From positions 27,320-91,319 of the forward strand of contig DAHVAR010000091.1 of assembly GCA_027314515.1 (NCBI GenBank): a stretch of DNA of 64,000 nucleotides, in the 5' to 3' direction. The stretch is from Actinomycetota bacterium (GTDB lineage Bacteria; Actinomycetota; Actinomycetes; Streptosporangiales; Streptosporangiaceae). The notes beneath the pieces were generated by a model. The model worked only from the letters and a program-made list of their open reading frames with translations, had not been told where the DNA came from and ran no database searches. The position numbers and the translations under genes were made by a program. Positions within the stretch are counted from its first letter, which is position 1, and each line of letters begins with the position of its first letter. Shown piece by piece: positions 40,132 to 49,084 of the stretch.

Positions 40132-40183
40132 GTCGGGGATCGCAGTCGGGGATCGCGGTCGGGGATCGCGGTCGGGGAGGGCG
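40132..40183 (+). repeat. Four 13-bp tandem repeats ending at the HNH gene start
   Basis: GTCGGGGATCGCA (40132-40144), GTCGGGGATCGCG (40145-40157), the same again (40158-40170) and GTCGGGGAGGGCG (40171-40183) run without gap into GTG 40184. The last copy differs so that it contains GGGGAGG, the ribosome site of the HNH gene. Confidence 0.85.
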
Positions 40184-42121
40184 GTGAGGCTGGTGGGCGA
40201 GTTCGAGGTGACGGACGCGGGTGGGCTGGATCTGGGGATCCCGGAGGCCGAGTTCGGGGCGTCGGCGGCGCGCCGGCGCGCCGGGCTGGCGCCTGATGCC
40301 GCCGCAGCGGGCTCTGCTGGGCCGGATCTCGCTGGGCCGGATCTCGCTGGGCCGGGGTGGCCGTGCGGCGAGTGGGTAGATGCCGGCTGGGAGCCTGGCG
40401 ACTGGGGCGATCCGGAGTCTGATCCTGATGATGAGCAGGCGTGGCTGGCTGGCCTGCCCGCGGATGTGCGGGATGAGTTGCTGGCGGGCGCGTGGACCGG
40501 TGACGGGGAGGCTATTCCGGCCGGGTTCTTGCATCATCTGCGGGCCGGGCCTGGCGGCGCGGGGTTCGCGGCGGGCGGGGCGCTTGACAGGCTGGCGCCG
40601 GGTCCATGGCTGGCCGATGCGGTAGCTGCGGCGGCCGCGGACGGGCACGGTCAGCTGGGTGAGTCGGAGCTGATCGGGGTGCTTTGCGGGTGGCGGCGGC
40701 TGGCCTCGTGGGCGGCGGCCGGGGAGGCCGCGGCGGTGCTGGCGCTGGCCGGCCGCCGGGCGGCGCAGTCGCAGGACATCGGCACCGAACGGCTGAGCGA
40801 GCATGTCGGCGATGAGCTGGCGGCGGCACTGACGCTGACCGGCCGCTCGGCGGGGCGGCTGCTGTCGCTCTCGCGTGGGCTGGGCCGGCTTCCGGCGGTG
40901 CATGCCGCTTTGGAGCGGGGGGAGATCGACTGGGCGAAGGCGTGCGTGTTCGTTGATGAGCTGGGCGCGCTGGACAGTGACGAACTCGCGCGCGAGATCG
41001 CGGGACGGCTGCTGGGCCGGGCCGGGGCCGGGGGCTGGACGACCGGGCAGTTGCGGGCGCGGCTGCGTCAGGCGGTGCTGGCCGCTGACCCGGACGCGGC
41101 GGTGCGGCGCCGTCGGGAAGCGCGGGCGGACGCGGATGTGCAGTGCTGGGATGAGGCGTCGGGGAACGCCGCGATGGCCGGCCGGGAGCTGCCGCCGGCG
41201 CAGGTGATCGCGGCGATGGCCCGGCTCACCGCGCTGGCTCGCTGGCTGCACGACCGTGGCGCCGCGGGCACCATGGGTCAGCTGCGCGCCGCGGCCTTCA
41301 CCGCGCTGCTGGCCGGCCGTCCGGTCGAGTCACTGCTGCCTGGGTTAACGGGCCGTAGCGCCAGCGCGCCAGCGGGCGCCAGCGCGCCAGCGGCCGGGTG
41401 CGCGTCCGCCGATGCGACCGGGCCGGCCAGTTCTGCCGCAGCGGCCGGTGCCAGCCCGCTGAGCGCTGGACCGGCGGATGCCGGCCGGACGGATGCCGGG
41501 CCGCTGCTGGCCGGCAGCGGGTCTGGCTGGCCGGTGGTGTCGGGGACGGTGCACCTGACGATGCCGTTGTCGGCGTGGCTGGGCGGCGGGCAGCCCGGCG
41601 AGGTGGCCGGGCACGGCCCGGTCGACGCGCCCGTCAGCCGGGAACTAGCCGCCCAGATCGGCCCGGCTGCCCGGTGGTGCCTGACGGTGACCGGGGCGGA
41701 CGGCCGGGCCGTGGCGCACGCCTGCGCCCGCAGTGGACCCGCCGCCGGCGAGCCGGTACTGCGATGGGCCGCCGGGCTGCGCGCCCGGCTGAAGCTGCTG
41801 GAGACCAGCCCGTGCAGCCACGCCCTCGAGTCAGCCAGCTACCAGCCGCCCGCGGCGCTGCGGCACCTGGTCTGCGTCCGGCAGCGGACCTGCTGCTACC
41901 CAGGCTGCCGCCGCCCGGCAGTTCGCTGCGATCTGGACCACACCCTGGCGTTCGGCAAGGGCGGCCGGACCTGCATGTGCAATTTGGCGCCGTGCTGCAG
42001 ACGTCATCACCGCGCCAAGCAAGCACCCGGCTGGCACCTCGAGCAACCCCGGCCAGGACAGATGACCTGGCGAACACCCAGCGGCCGCACCTACGAAACA
42101 GCCGGCGACCCCTATCCCTAG
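40184..42121 (+). CDS. DUF222/13E12-type HNH endonuclease protein
   Basis: The 645-residue protein has an N-terminal Asp/Gly-rich region, a DUF222 helical domain around residues 130-390 and a low-complexity Ala/Gly/Pro linker. At the C-terminus it has an HNH nuclease: CYPGCRRPAVRCDLDHTLAF, then CMCNLAPCCRRHH, with the catalytic D-H, N and H-H. The family (REP13E12-like) is multicopy in actinobacteria and possibly mobile; its role is unknown. It is longer than most members, largely from the linker and the N-terminus. GTG 40184 directly follows a 13-bp repeat array whose last unit holds the ribosome site. Its TAG stop shares CTAG with the opposing gene. Confidence 0.88.
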   Translation: MRLVGEFEVTDAGGLDLGIPEAEFGASAARRRAGLAPDAAAAGSAGPDLAGPDLAGPGWPCGEWVDAGWEPGDWGDPESDPDDEQAWLAGLPADVRDELLAGAWTGDGEAIPAGFLHHLRAGPGGAGFAAGGALDRLAPGPWLADAVAAAAADGHGQLGESELIGVLCGWRRLASWAAAGEAAAVLALAGRRAAQSQDIGTERLSEHVGDELAAALTLTGRSAGRLLSLSRGLGRLPAVHAALERGEIDWAKACVFVDELGALDSDELAREIAGRLLGRAGAGGWTTGQLRARLRQAVLAADPDAAVRRRREARADADVQCWDEASGNAAMAGRELPPAQVIAAMARLTALARWLHDRGAAGTMGQLRAAAFTALLAGRPVESLLPGLTGRSASAPAGASAPAAGCASADATGPASSAAAAGASPLSAGPADAGRTDAGPLLAGSGSGWPVVSGTVHLTMPLSAWLGGGQPGEVAGHGPVDAPVSRELAAQIGPAARWCLTVTGADGRAVAHACARSGPAAGEPVLRWAAGLRARLKLLETSPCSHALESASYQPPAALRHLVCVRQRTCCYPGCRRPAVRCDLDHTLAFGKGGRTCMCNLAPCCRRHHRAKQAPGWHLEQPRPGQMTWRTPSGRTYETAGDPYP

Positions 42122-43635
42122 CTACCACGCAGCTCGGTCTTCAGAATCTTGCCGGACGGACCTTTGGGCAGTTGCGGCAGGAACCTGACTTCGCGCGGGT
42201 ACTTGTAGGCGGCGAGCCGCTCGCGACAGTAGGAGATGATCTCTGCTGCGCTGAGGCTGGCGCCATCGTCGAGCACGACCACAGCGACTACCTCCTCGCC
42301 GAGCCGCGAGTCGGGTTTGCCGATGACCGCGGCTTCGCGGATTGCGGGGTGCGCGTACAGCACCTCTTCAATCTCGCGCGGGTAGACGTTGTAGCCACCG
42401 CGGATGACGAGGTCCTTGGTCCGGTCCACGATGAAGTAGAAGCCGTCGGAGTCGACGTAGCCCAGGTCGCCGGTATGCAGCCAGCCGCCCTTGAGCGCTG
42501 CGGCGGTCGCCTCCGGCCGGTTGCGGTACCCCTTCATCACGTTGTGCCCGCGGATCAGGATTTCCCCGATGTGGTCGAGCCCGGCAGCAAGCGGCTGGTC
42601 ATCGCTGTCTGCAACGCGCATCTGCACGCCCCAGATCGGCTTGCCGACCGACAGCGGCCGCCGGTCGCCTGGCCGGTTGAACGATGTCGTGCTGCCTGTC
42701 TCGGACAGGCCGTAACCCTCGAGCACCTCGACGCCGTACTTGGCTTCGAATGTCTTCATGACGTCTTCGGGCATTGATGCGCCGCCGGAGACAGCTACTC
42801 GCAGCGCGGCCAGGTCACGGCCGCTGACGTCCAGCTGGGCCAGTGCGTGCAGCATCGTGGGCACGCCGGCGATCACCGTGCAGCGGTCCGCTTCGATCGC
42901 GGCGAGCACGGCGCCGGGCTCGAACCGCGGCACGATCGACAGGCAGCCGCCGTGGCGGACGCTCACGTTGATGACCGACGACAACCCGAAGACGTGGAAG
43001 AACGGCAGCACCGCTAGCGTGACGTCGTCTGGCCGGGCGCCGAACAGCTGGCCGGACACCGAGCAGTTCATGTACAGCAGGAAGTGGGTGAGCTCGGCGC
43101 CCTTCGGCTTGCCGGTCGTGCCGCTGGTATAGATGAGGACAGCGGTGTCATCGGCGTTGCCGGGCCAGATCTCGCCGCCCGGCTCGGTTAGCGGTCCGCT
43201 AGCCATCAGTTCGCTCGCCGGGCGCGCCGCTACGCCGGGGACCGGCTCGCCGGTGAGGTAGAGCGGGACGCCGGCCAGCTCGCACGCCTTGACTGCATCC
43301 CCGTGCAGCCCGGCAAAGCCGAGCATGATGCTGGCGCCGGAGTCGGTCAGCTGGTGCTCGATCTCCGGTGCCTTGAGCAGCGGATTCATGGGCAGCACCG
43401 TCATCCCGGCCTTGAGCGCGCCGAAATACGCGGTGAGGAATTCCGGCACGTTCGGCAGCTGGACGGCAACCACCTGGCCCGGCGTCAGGCCGGAGCGCGC
43501 AAGACCTGCCGCGAACTTGCCGGACTCCTCATCAAGCTCGCCGTAGGTGGCGGTCACGCCAGCCGCACGGTAGGCGGGTGCATCGGGGGACGAGGCCGCT
43601 GTCTCCCGAAGGATCGCCGCCAGGTTGAAGCTCAT
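42118..43635 (-). CDS. Acyl-CoA ligase (AMP-forming, long-chain fatty acid type)
   Basis: The 505-residue adenylating enzyme activates a carboxylic acid with ATP and CoA. Motifs are LIYTSGTTGKPKGAELTH (P-loop), VLEGYGLSETGS, GWLHTGDLGYVDSDGFYFIV, RTKDLVIRGGYNVYPREIEE (hinge) and the C-terminal Lys in LPKGPSGKILKTEL. The length and motifs fit the short FadD-like actinobacterial ligases. Its stop overlaps that of the HNH gene through a shared CTAG. It diverges from the alpha/beta hydrolase/WS-DGAT genes, so a lipid-related role is plausible: supplying acyl-CoA to the acyltransferase. Confidence 0.9.
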   Translation of the reverse strand: MSFNLAAILRETAASSPDAPAYRAAGVTATYGELDEESGKFAAGLARSGLTPGQVVAVQLPNVPEFLTAYFGALKAGMTVLPMNPLLKAPEIEHQLTDSGASIMLGFAGLHGDAVKACELAGVPLYLTGEPVPGVAARPASELMASGPLTEPGGEIWPGNADDTAVLIYTSGTTGKPKGAELTHFLLYMNCSVSGQLFGARPDDVTLAVLPFFHVFGLSSVINVSVRHGGCLSIVPRFEPGAVLAAIEADRCTVIAGVPTMLHALAQLDVSGRDLAALRVAVSGGASMPEDVMKTFEAKYGVEVLEGYGLSETGSTTSFNRPGDRRPLSVGKPIWGVQMRVADSDDQPLAAGLDHIGEILIRGHNVMKGYRNRPEATAAALKGGWLHTGDLGYVDSDGFYFIVDRTKDLVIRGGYNVYPREIEEVLYAHPAIREAAVIGKPDSRLGEEVVAVVVLDDGASLSAAEIISYCRERLAAYKYPREVRFLPQLPKGPSGKILKTELRGS

Positions 43636-43657
43636 TCAGACCTCGGGGAAGCTTTCG

Positions 43658-43685
43658 TTGCAGCACAGAATGTGAGACATATAAT
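43658..43685 (+). promoter_or_regulatory. Sigma70-like promoter for the hydrolase/WS-DGAT genes
   Basis: TTGCAG (43658-43663), 16 bases, then an exact TATAAT (43680-43685). This is unusually close to consensus for such GC-rich DNA. It lies between the divergent acyl-CoA ligase and hydrolase genes and points at the latter, whose ATG is about 60 bases beyond the expected start of transcription. Confidence 0.65.
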
Positions 43686-43751
43686 AGGGATGTATCAGCG
43701 GGCTGCCTAGTGGCCGCCGGCAACAGGCAGTCTGCGCGACGGGAGCGAGCA

Positions 43752-44561
43752 ATGGCGCACGCAGTCCGTGAGACTCGGCCAGCCGGCGAGAGCAATCCCG
43801 CTGGCAGTCCGTCGCTGGGGCTGCTGCTCACCGAGCCAGCCAGAGGGCTCGCCGACCTCGTCACCCTGCCGCTAGTTGCGCCGTGGCTGTCGATCGCACC
43901 GCGCGGCGATGGCCACGGAGTGCTGGTGCTGCCTGGCTTGCTGGCCTCAGACTCCAGCACCACGGTGCTCCGCCGGTTCCTGCGCCTGCTCGGTTACCAG
44001 GTCAGGGGCTGGGCCCTTGGCCGCAACAACGGTCCGACCGATCATGTGCTCGATGGCCTTCCGGTCATGCTGGCGGACTTCGCCGGCCAGACTGGGCGGC
44101 CAGTGTCGCTGGTCGGCTGGAGCCTCGGCGGCATCTACGCCAGGGAAATGGCCCGCCAGCACGCTGAGCAGGTCCGTCAGGTGATCACGCTCGGGAGCCC
44201 GTTCGCGATGACCGACATCCGGCAAAGCTACGCTGACCGGGCTTACCGGCGCCGCGCGAGCACGCACGCCAGCGGCCGGGTGCCGGACCTCAAGGAACTC
44301 AGCCAGCCGATCACCGTGCCCTCGACGGCTGTCTACTCGCGGCGGGACGGGATCGTGTCGTGGCAGGCCTGCGTCGGGCCGGAGACGGAGCTCCACACGA
44401 ACGTCGAAGTTCGCTGTGCGCACCTGGGCTTCGGCGTCGACCCGGCCACGCTCTGGCTGATTGCCGACCGGCTCGCGGTGCCGCCCGGTGAGCGGCGCGA
44501 GTTCCGGCCGCCGACCGCGCTCCGCCCGCTGTACCCCGGCCGCGACGCACGTCCGGAGTAG
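43752..44561 (+). CDS. Alpha/beta hydrolase (lipase-like)
   Basis: The 269-residue protein has the alpha/beta hydrolase nucleophile elbow LVGWSLGGIYAREMA and an oxyanion region GVLVLPGLLASDSS. A later SRRDGIVSW contains the acid Asp and AHLGFG the His position. GWALGRNNGPT in the cap-side strand is typical of actinobacterial lipase/PGAP1-like proteins. ATG 43752 has GGGAG 7 bases before it and is preferred over GTG 43710. The stop is 6 bases before the WS/DGAT gene, so both are probably one transcript concerned with acylglycerols or wax esters. Confidence 0.85.
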   Translation: MAHAVRETRPAGESNPAGSPSLGLLLTEPARGLADLVTLPLVAPWLSIAPRGDGHGVLVLPGLLASDSSTTVLRRFLRLLGYQVRGWALGRNNGPTDHVLDGLPVMLADFAGQTGRPVSLVGWSLGGIYAREMARQHAEQVRQVITLGSPFAMTDIRQSYADRAYRRRASTHASGRVPDLKELSQPITVPSTAVYSRRDGIVSWQACVGPETELHTNVEVRCAHLGFGVDPATLWLIADRLAVPPGERREFRPPTALRPLYPGRDARPE

Positions 44562-44567
44562 CTCGCG

Positions 44568-45992
44568 ATGCAGCAGCTCACCGGACTGGATGCCGCGTTC
44601 CTGGCGCTGGAGACCGCCAACTCGACCGGGCACGTCGGCGGTGTCTGCATTGTCGAGGAGTCCCGTACCTCGGCGCCGCTGACGCTGGCACGGCTTACCG
44701 AGGTAGTCGGCGCCCGCTTGCCGCTGGTCCCGGTGCTGCGCCGCAAGCTGCTGAACGTGCCGCTCGGTTTAGACCAGCCGTACTGGGTTGACGACCCTAG
44801 CTTCGACATCGAGTACCACATCAGGGAACTCGCGCTGCCCCGGCCGGGCTCCGAAGCCCAGCTCACCGAGCAGGTCGCCCGCCTGCATGCCCGGCCGCTG
44901 GACCGCAGCAAGCCGCTGTGGGAGATCTACCTGATCACCGGGCTCGCCCGGCGGCGCGCCGCGGTCTACACCAAGATTCATCACGCGGCGATCGACGGCG
45001 TGTCCGGCGTTGAACTGCTGACCATACTGCTCGATCTGCATCCCGACGGCCGTGAGCTGCCCGCTGTGAGACCGTTCGTGCCCGCCAGGCCACCCGGCTA
45101 TGCCGCGCTGACGGCACTGGCGGCCGCCCGGCTCGCCTGGCGGCCGGTGCAGGCCGTGCGCTTCACCAATGAGCTGGTCAGAGTGCTGCCAACGCTGGCG
45201 CCGGCGCTCGGCAACCTGGTCGGCGGCCTGCTGGGGCTGAACCGGGGCGACGGCGAAGTCATCCCGACCACGCCGGGCCGGGCCCCGGCCACCCCGTTCA
45301 ACCGGCCGGTCACCGCGCACCGGCGACTTGCGTTTCGCAGCGTGGACCTCGACAGCGTGAAGGCGGTCAAGAACGCGTTCGGCGTATCCGTGAACGACGT
45401 GGTGATGGCCATGTGCGCGGGCGCCCTGCGGCACTGGCTCGACGACCGCAGCGCACTGCCCGATCTGCCGCTGATCGCGATGATCCCGGTGTCCGTCCGC
45501 GATCCGGCTGGCAAGACCGCGATGGGAAACAAGGTCTCGGCGATGCTGGCGGCCCTGCCGACTAACGTCGAGGACCCGGTGCAGCGCGTCGCGGTCGTGC
45601 ATGCCGCCACGAAGATGGCCAAGGCACAGCACGCGGTGATCCCGCAGGGACTCATCGACCAGGTGAGTGACTTCGCCCCGCCGGCGCTGACAGCGCGGGC
45701 CGCGCGGGTGGTGTTCGCTACCGGCGTGCTGCACCGGCTGCCGCCGTTCAACCTGTGCATCTCGAATGTGCCGGGCCCGAACATCCCGGTGTACCTGTGC
45801 GGCGCCAAGCTGCTCGCGCACTATCCGGTCTCGGTGATCACCGATGGTCAGGGACTGAACGTCACCGTGGTCGGCTACCTGGGCCGGCTGCACTTCGGGC
45901 TGGTGTCCTGCCGCGAACTCATCCCCGACCTCGACGCCCTTGCTGACTACCTGGTGGAGGAGCTGGCCCAGCTGGTGAAGGCGGCGAGCTAG
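44568..45992 (+). CDS. WS/DGAT wax ester synthase/diacylglycerol acyltransferase
   Basis: The 474-residue enzyme starts with the family signature LTGLDAAFLALETAN. The acyltransfer motif HHAAIDGVSG (HHxxxDG) lies at about residues 139-148. The ND-type motif VKNAFGVSVNDVVMAMCAGA follows at about 264-283, and NLCISNVPGPNIPVYLCGA near 395. It transfers acyl groups from acyl-CoA to diacylglycerol or a fatty alcohol, giving storage lipid. The upstream hydrolase and the divergent acyl-CoA ligase fit this. A QsdR-type regulator gene follows after 2 bases. Confidence 0.94.
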   Translation: MQQLTGLDAAFLALETANSTGHVGGVCIVEESRTSAPLTLARLTEVVGARLPLVPVLRRKLLNVPLGLDQPYWVDDPSFDIEYHIRELALPRPGSEAQLTEQVARLHARPLDRSKPLWEIYLITGLARRRAAVYTKIHHAAIDGVSGVELLTILLDLHPDGRELPAVRPFVPARPPGYAALTALAAARLAWRPVQAVRFTNELVRVLPTLAPALGNLVGGLLGLNRGDGEVIPTTPGRAPATPFNRPVTAHRRLAFRSVDLDSVKAVKNAFGVSVNDVVMAMCAGALRHWLDDRSALPDLPLIAMIPVSVRDPAGKTAMGNKVSAMLAALPTNVEDPVQRVAVVHAATKMAKAQHAVIPQGLIDQVSDFAPPALTARAARVVFATGVLHRLPPFNLCISNVPGPNIPVYLCGAKLLAHYPVSVITDGQGLNVTVVGYLGRLHFGLVSCRELIPDLDALADYLVEELAQLVKAAS

Positions 45993-45994
45993 GC

Positions 45995-46639
45995 ATGCCG
46001 ATGCCAGACCTTCGCGCGCGACCGCGCATCGGCGACGACCTGCAGGCGGTATTGCCGGATGGGACGGCGCCGCCTGCCGCGGTGCCGCCGCAGATGTTCG
46101 CTGCGGCTGCAGCCGCCTACGATTCCGGTCGGCGGCTCGACATGCAGTCGCTGGCTAGGCACCTGGGCGTCGGCCGCGCGACGCTGTACCGCCGGGTCGG
46201 CAACCGCGAGGACTTGCTCGACGAGGTGATCTGGTGGCGGACCCGGCGCCTGGTCACGCTTCAGCTGCTGATGACACATCGCCTGTCGGGCGCGAACCGT
46301 ATCGCCGCGGTGGTGGGCGGCGTGCTCCGCGGCGTCGAGGCGGATCTGCCGTTGCGCGCCTTCATCGAGTCTGATCCTGATACCGCTCTGCGGATTCTCA
46401 CCGGCCGCCGCAGCGTCACCGCGACCGGCCTGACCGCCGCCCTGGAGCGGCTCATCGACCTGGAGCGCAGCCGGGGCTGCTTCGACGCCGAGCTGGACAC
46501 CAGCGCGCTCGCCTACGCCATCATGCGCATCAGCGAAGGTTTCCTCTACGCAGACGTGCTAGCGAACCGGGCTGCCGGCAGCGGCCGTGCCGTGGCGGTC
46601 ATCCGGGCACTGCTGACCGGACTGGACCGGACACGCTGA
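45995..46639 (+). CDS. TetR-superfamily regulator (QsdR-like)
   Basis: The 214-residue protein has a TetR-type helix-turn-helix moved inwards: PPQMFAAAAAAYDSGRRLDM, QSLARHLGVGRATLYRRVGN, REDLLDEVIWW. The C-terminal domain, with SALAYAIMRISEGFLYADV, is that of the QsdR group. It follows the WS/DGAT stop by 2 bases and most likely controls this lipid operon. Several in-frame ATGs near the start leave the exact N-terminus open by a few residues. Confidence 0.85.
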   Translation: MPMPDLRARPRIGDDLQAVLPDGTAPPAAVPPQMFAAAAAAYDSGRRLDMQSLARHLGVGRATLYRRVGNREDLLDEVIWWRTRRLVTLQLLMTHRLSGANRIAAVVGGVLRGVEADLPLRAFIESDPDTALRILTGRRSVTATGLTAALERLIDLERSRGCFDAELDTSALAYAIMRISEGFLYADVLANRAAGSGRAVAVIRALLTGLDRTR

Positions 46640-46657
46640 CACCCTGGCGGGCGAGCG

Positions 46658-47833
46658 TCAGGCCTCAGCCGCCAGGCCGAGCTCGGCCATTATCGCGGCG
46701 GTGTGCTCGCCGACCACGGGGACCTTGCCCATCGCGGGCTCGCGGCCGGGCACCGTCACCGGCGGCAGCAGAGCGCGCACCGGGCCGGCCGGCGTCGCCA
46801 CATCCCGCCAGCGATCGCGGGCGGCAAGCTGGGGGTGCGCGGCGAATTCGGCCGGCGTCCGCAGCCGCGCATTCGCGATGCCGGCCGCGTCCAGCAGTCG
46901 CTCGGCCTGGGCAGCGGTCAGCCTGCCGAGCGCTGCCTCGATGATCGGCGTCAGCTCGGCGTCGTGCGCGACCCGGTCGGGGTTGGTTGCGAAGCGCGGG
47001 TCCTCGACAAGCTCGGGCCGGCCGAGGATATCCCGGCACAGCACCGCCCATTCGCGCTCGTTCTGCAAGCCGAGGAAGACCTGGCCGTCAGCCGCCGTGT
47101 ACGGGCCGTACGGCGAGATCGACGCGTGCCTGGCACCATTGCGCCGAGGCGTCTGTCCGCCGTACACCGTGTAGAGGTAGGGCTGGGTCATCCACTCGCC
47201 GAGCGCATCGAGCATAGCGACCTCGACGACCGAGCCTGCCCCGGTTCGCTCCCGCTCGTAGAGCGCTGTCAGCACGCCGCTGAACGCGTACATGCCAGCG
47301 GCGATATCGGCTACCGAGATCCCGGCCTTAGCCGGCGAGTCGGCGCTCCCGGTGACCGACAGCAACCCGGCCTCGCACTGCACCAGCAAGTCATAGGCCT
47401 TCTTCCGGGCATGCGGGCCGGACTCGCCGTAGCCGGAGACCGAGCAGCAGATCAGCCGGGGATGCCGGGCACGCAGGTCGTCAGCCGCGATGCCGAGCCG
47501 GGCCGCGGCGCCGGGGGCGAGATTTTGCACGAAGACGTCCGCCCTCGCGAGCAGGGCGGCCAGGACGTCGCGGCCGCGCTCGCTTTTCACGTCCAGCGTG
47601 ATGGACTCCTTGCCGCGGTTGAGCCAGACGAAATAGCTCGACTGCCCGAGCACGGTGGTGTCGTAGTCGCGGGCGAAGTCGCCGCGGCCGGGCCGCTCGA
47701 CCTTGATTACCCTGGCGCCCAGGTCAGCCAGCTGGCGGGTGGCGAACGGCGCCGCCACCGCCTGCTCGAGCGAGACGACCACGATGCCGTCCAGCGGCAG
47801 TGCCCCCTGCGTCACCGGGGGAGCGGGCGTCAC
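46658..47833 (-). CDS. Family III CoA-transferase (CaiB/BaiF)
   Basis: The 391-residue protein carries LDGIVVVSLEQAVAAPFATR at the start, ARVIKVERPGRGDFARDYD, NRGKESITLDVKSERG and the catalytic-Asp region ISVADIAAGMYAFSGVLTAL. The C-terminal part ends VPVVGEHTAAIMAELGL as in other family members. It exchanges CoA between carboxylic acids. GTG 47833 overlaps the MmgE/PrpD stop (GTGA), so the two are coupled, and a common catabolic pathway for an organic acid is likely. Confidence 0.9.
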   Translation of the reverse strand: MTPAPPVTQGALPLDGIVVVSLEQAVAAPFATRQLADLGARVIKVERPGRGDFARDYDTTVLGQSSYFVWLNRGKESITLDVKSERGRDVLAALLARADVFVQNLAPGAAARLGIAADDLRARHPRLICCSVSGYGESGPHARKKAYDLLVQCEAGLLSVTGSADSPAKAGISVADIAAGMYAFSGVLTALYERERTGAGSVVEVAMLDALGEWMTQPYLYTVYGGQTPRRNGARHASISPYGPYTAADGQVFLGLQNEREWAVLCRDILGRPELVEDPRFATNPDRVAHDAELTPIIEAALGRLTAAQAERLLDAAGIANARLRTPAEFAAHPQLAARDRWRDVATPAGPVRALLPPVTVPGREPAMGKVPVVGEHTAAIMAELGLAAEA

Positions 47834-49035
47834 GGCACGAACCGGCGGAGCACGCCGGCCGCGTTCTGCCAGGTCCAGGCTGACCACTCGGTGTCCAGCC
47901 CGGTCAGGCAATCGGCCAGCTTGCCGGACAGTTGCGCCGCTGTGGGCGGTCGCGCCGGGGAACCGGGCGGGAAGGCAAGCGCCGCGGCGTGCACAGCGCC
48001 GTTCCCGGTATGAACGCGTGCCTGTAGTTCTCCGTCGAGCAGCCCGTCGCCGCCGGGCAGCAGCGTCGTCTCGACCAGGGCGGTCAGCCTGCGGGCCGGG
48101 GCGCGGCGGACGGCATTGTCAGTGAAGCTGGCGAAACCCGGGTAGCGGTCGAGCAGGGCAGCGGCGGCTGCGTACTCAAGGCTGAATTTGCCCTGCAGGC
48201 CGGTATCTGGGCGGTGGTGGATCAGCGGCACGACGGTCGCCTCGGGGGTACGCAGTTCGATGCGCCGCACGTCAGCCGGGTCGAACGCGGCTTCCGCAGC
48301 GAGTTCGGCCAGCGCGCTGATAGGGCGCTGGAGCGCATAACAGCACGGGTAGATCTTCACGGCGAGCCCGTCCGGGACCGCCGGCCCGGCCAGGTCGGCG
48401 GAGCGCGCGTCCACCGGCTGCGCGCCGACCAGCGGCAACCACTGATCGAGCACGGTCTCATCAGCGCTAGCACCGTCGGCGGCCAGCGTCGCAGCCCGCA
48501 GGGCGGCCTCCACGGCGAAGCCGACCTGCAGCGATTTAGCGTCGGTGCCAAAAGCCCGCTGCAGGCCGCCGGCCGCCGGCACCGAAAGCGCGATTGCGGT
48601 GGCGATCTGGCTCGCCTCCAGGCCAAGTGCCACAGCCGCGCCAGCGGCGGCCGCCGGGGCGCCGGCCGTGCAGGTCGCGTGCCAGCCGGCCGAGTAATGC
48701 GGCCAGCCGAGCGCGGTGCCGAGCCGTGCCATGACGCCGGCCGCGGCGAGGTAGGCGCGCGCGCCGCCGCCGGCCGTCAGCGCGACGGGCACGCAAACGG
48801 CGCTGACGTGGGTGGTCGAGGGCATGTGCAGGTCGTCGAAATCCAGCACGTGCGCCGCGGTCGCCCAGCGGCCCGCCTCGCTCAGGCTGGCCGCGACCTT
48901 CATCACCGGGTGCTCACGCGCGGCCAGCGCGACCGCCACCGTGTCCACCAGGGACCGGCCGGCCAGCGTGAGGTCCGCCGCCGTCGGCTCGAGGTCATGT
49001 GCCCACTGGGCGAGCACGCGGGCTGTGGATGTCAT
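47830..49035 (-). CDS. MmgE/PrpD family protein
   Basis: The 401-residue protein has the family features: HVLDFDDLHMPSTTHVSAV with the paired Asp and His, GWHATCTAGAPAAAAGAAVA, FGTDAKSLQVGFAVEAALRA and KIYPCCYALQRPI. MmgE/PrpD proteins are 2-methylcitrate dehydratases or, more widely, (de)hydratases and isomerases such as cis-aconitate decarboxylase. Together with the CoA-transferase downstream (GTGA overlap) it suggests breakdown of a branched or unsaturated dicarboxylic acid. GGAG lies 6 bases before ATG 49035. It is shorter than PrpD (about 480). Confidence 0.88.
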   Translation of the reverse strand: MTSTARVLAQWAHDLEPTAADLTLAGRSLVDTVAVALAAREHPVMKVAASLSEAGRWATAAHVLDFDDLHMPSTTHVSAVCVPVALTAGGGARAYLAAAGVMARLGTALGWPHYSAGWHATCTAGAPAAAAGAAVALGLEASQIATAIALSVPAAGGLQRAFGTDAKSLQVGFAVEAALRAATLAADGASADETVLDQWLPLVGAQPVDARSADLAGPAVPDGLAVKIYPCCYALQRPISALAELAAEAAFDPADVRRIELRTPEATVVPLIHHRPDTGLQGKFSLEYAAAAALLDRYPGFASFTDNAVRRAPARRLTALVETTLLPGGDGLLDGELQARVHTGNGAVHAAALAFPPGSPARPPTAAQLSGKLADCLTGLDTEWSAWTWQNAAGVLRRFVP

Positions 49036-49084
49036 CGTCGTCTCCGGCGGGGCAGCGGTCGCGACCAGATGCGACCGGCTGGGA

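Noticed and set aside
40132..40183. Repeat array as a CRISPR
   Set aside because: The units are 13 bp, contiguous and without spacers; no cas genes are in the window.
40078..40296. 72-codon frame starting before the HNH gene
   Set aside because: It overlaps the 13-bp repeat array in another frame and gives Gly/Arg repeats only.
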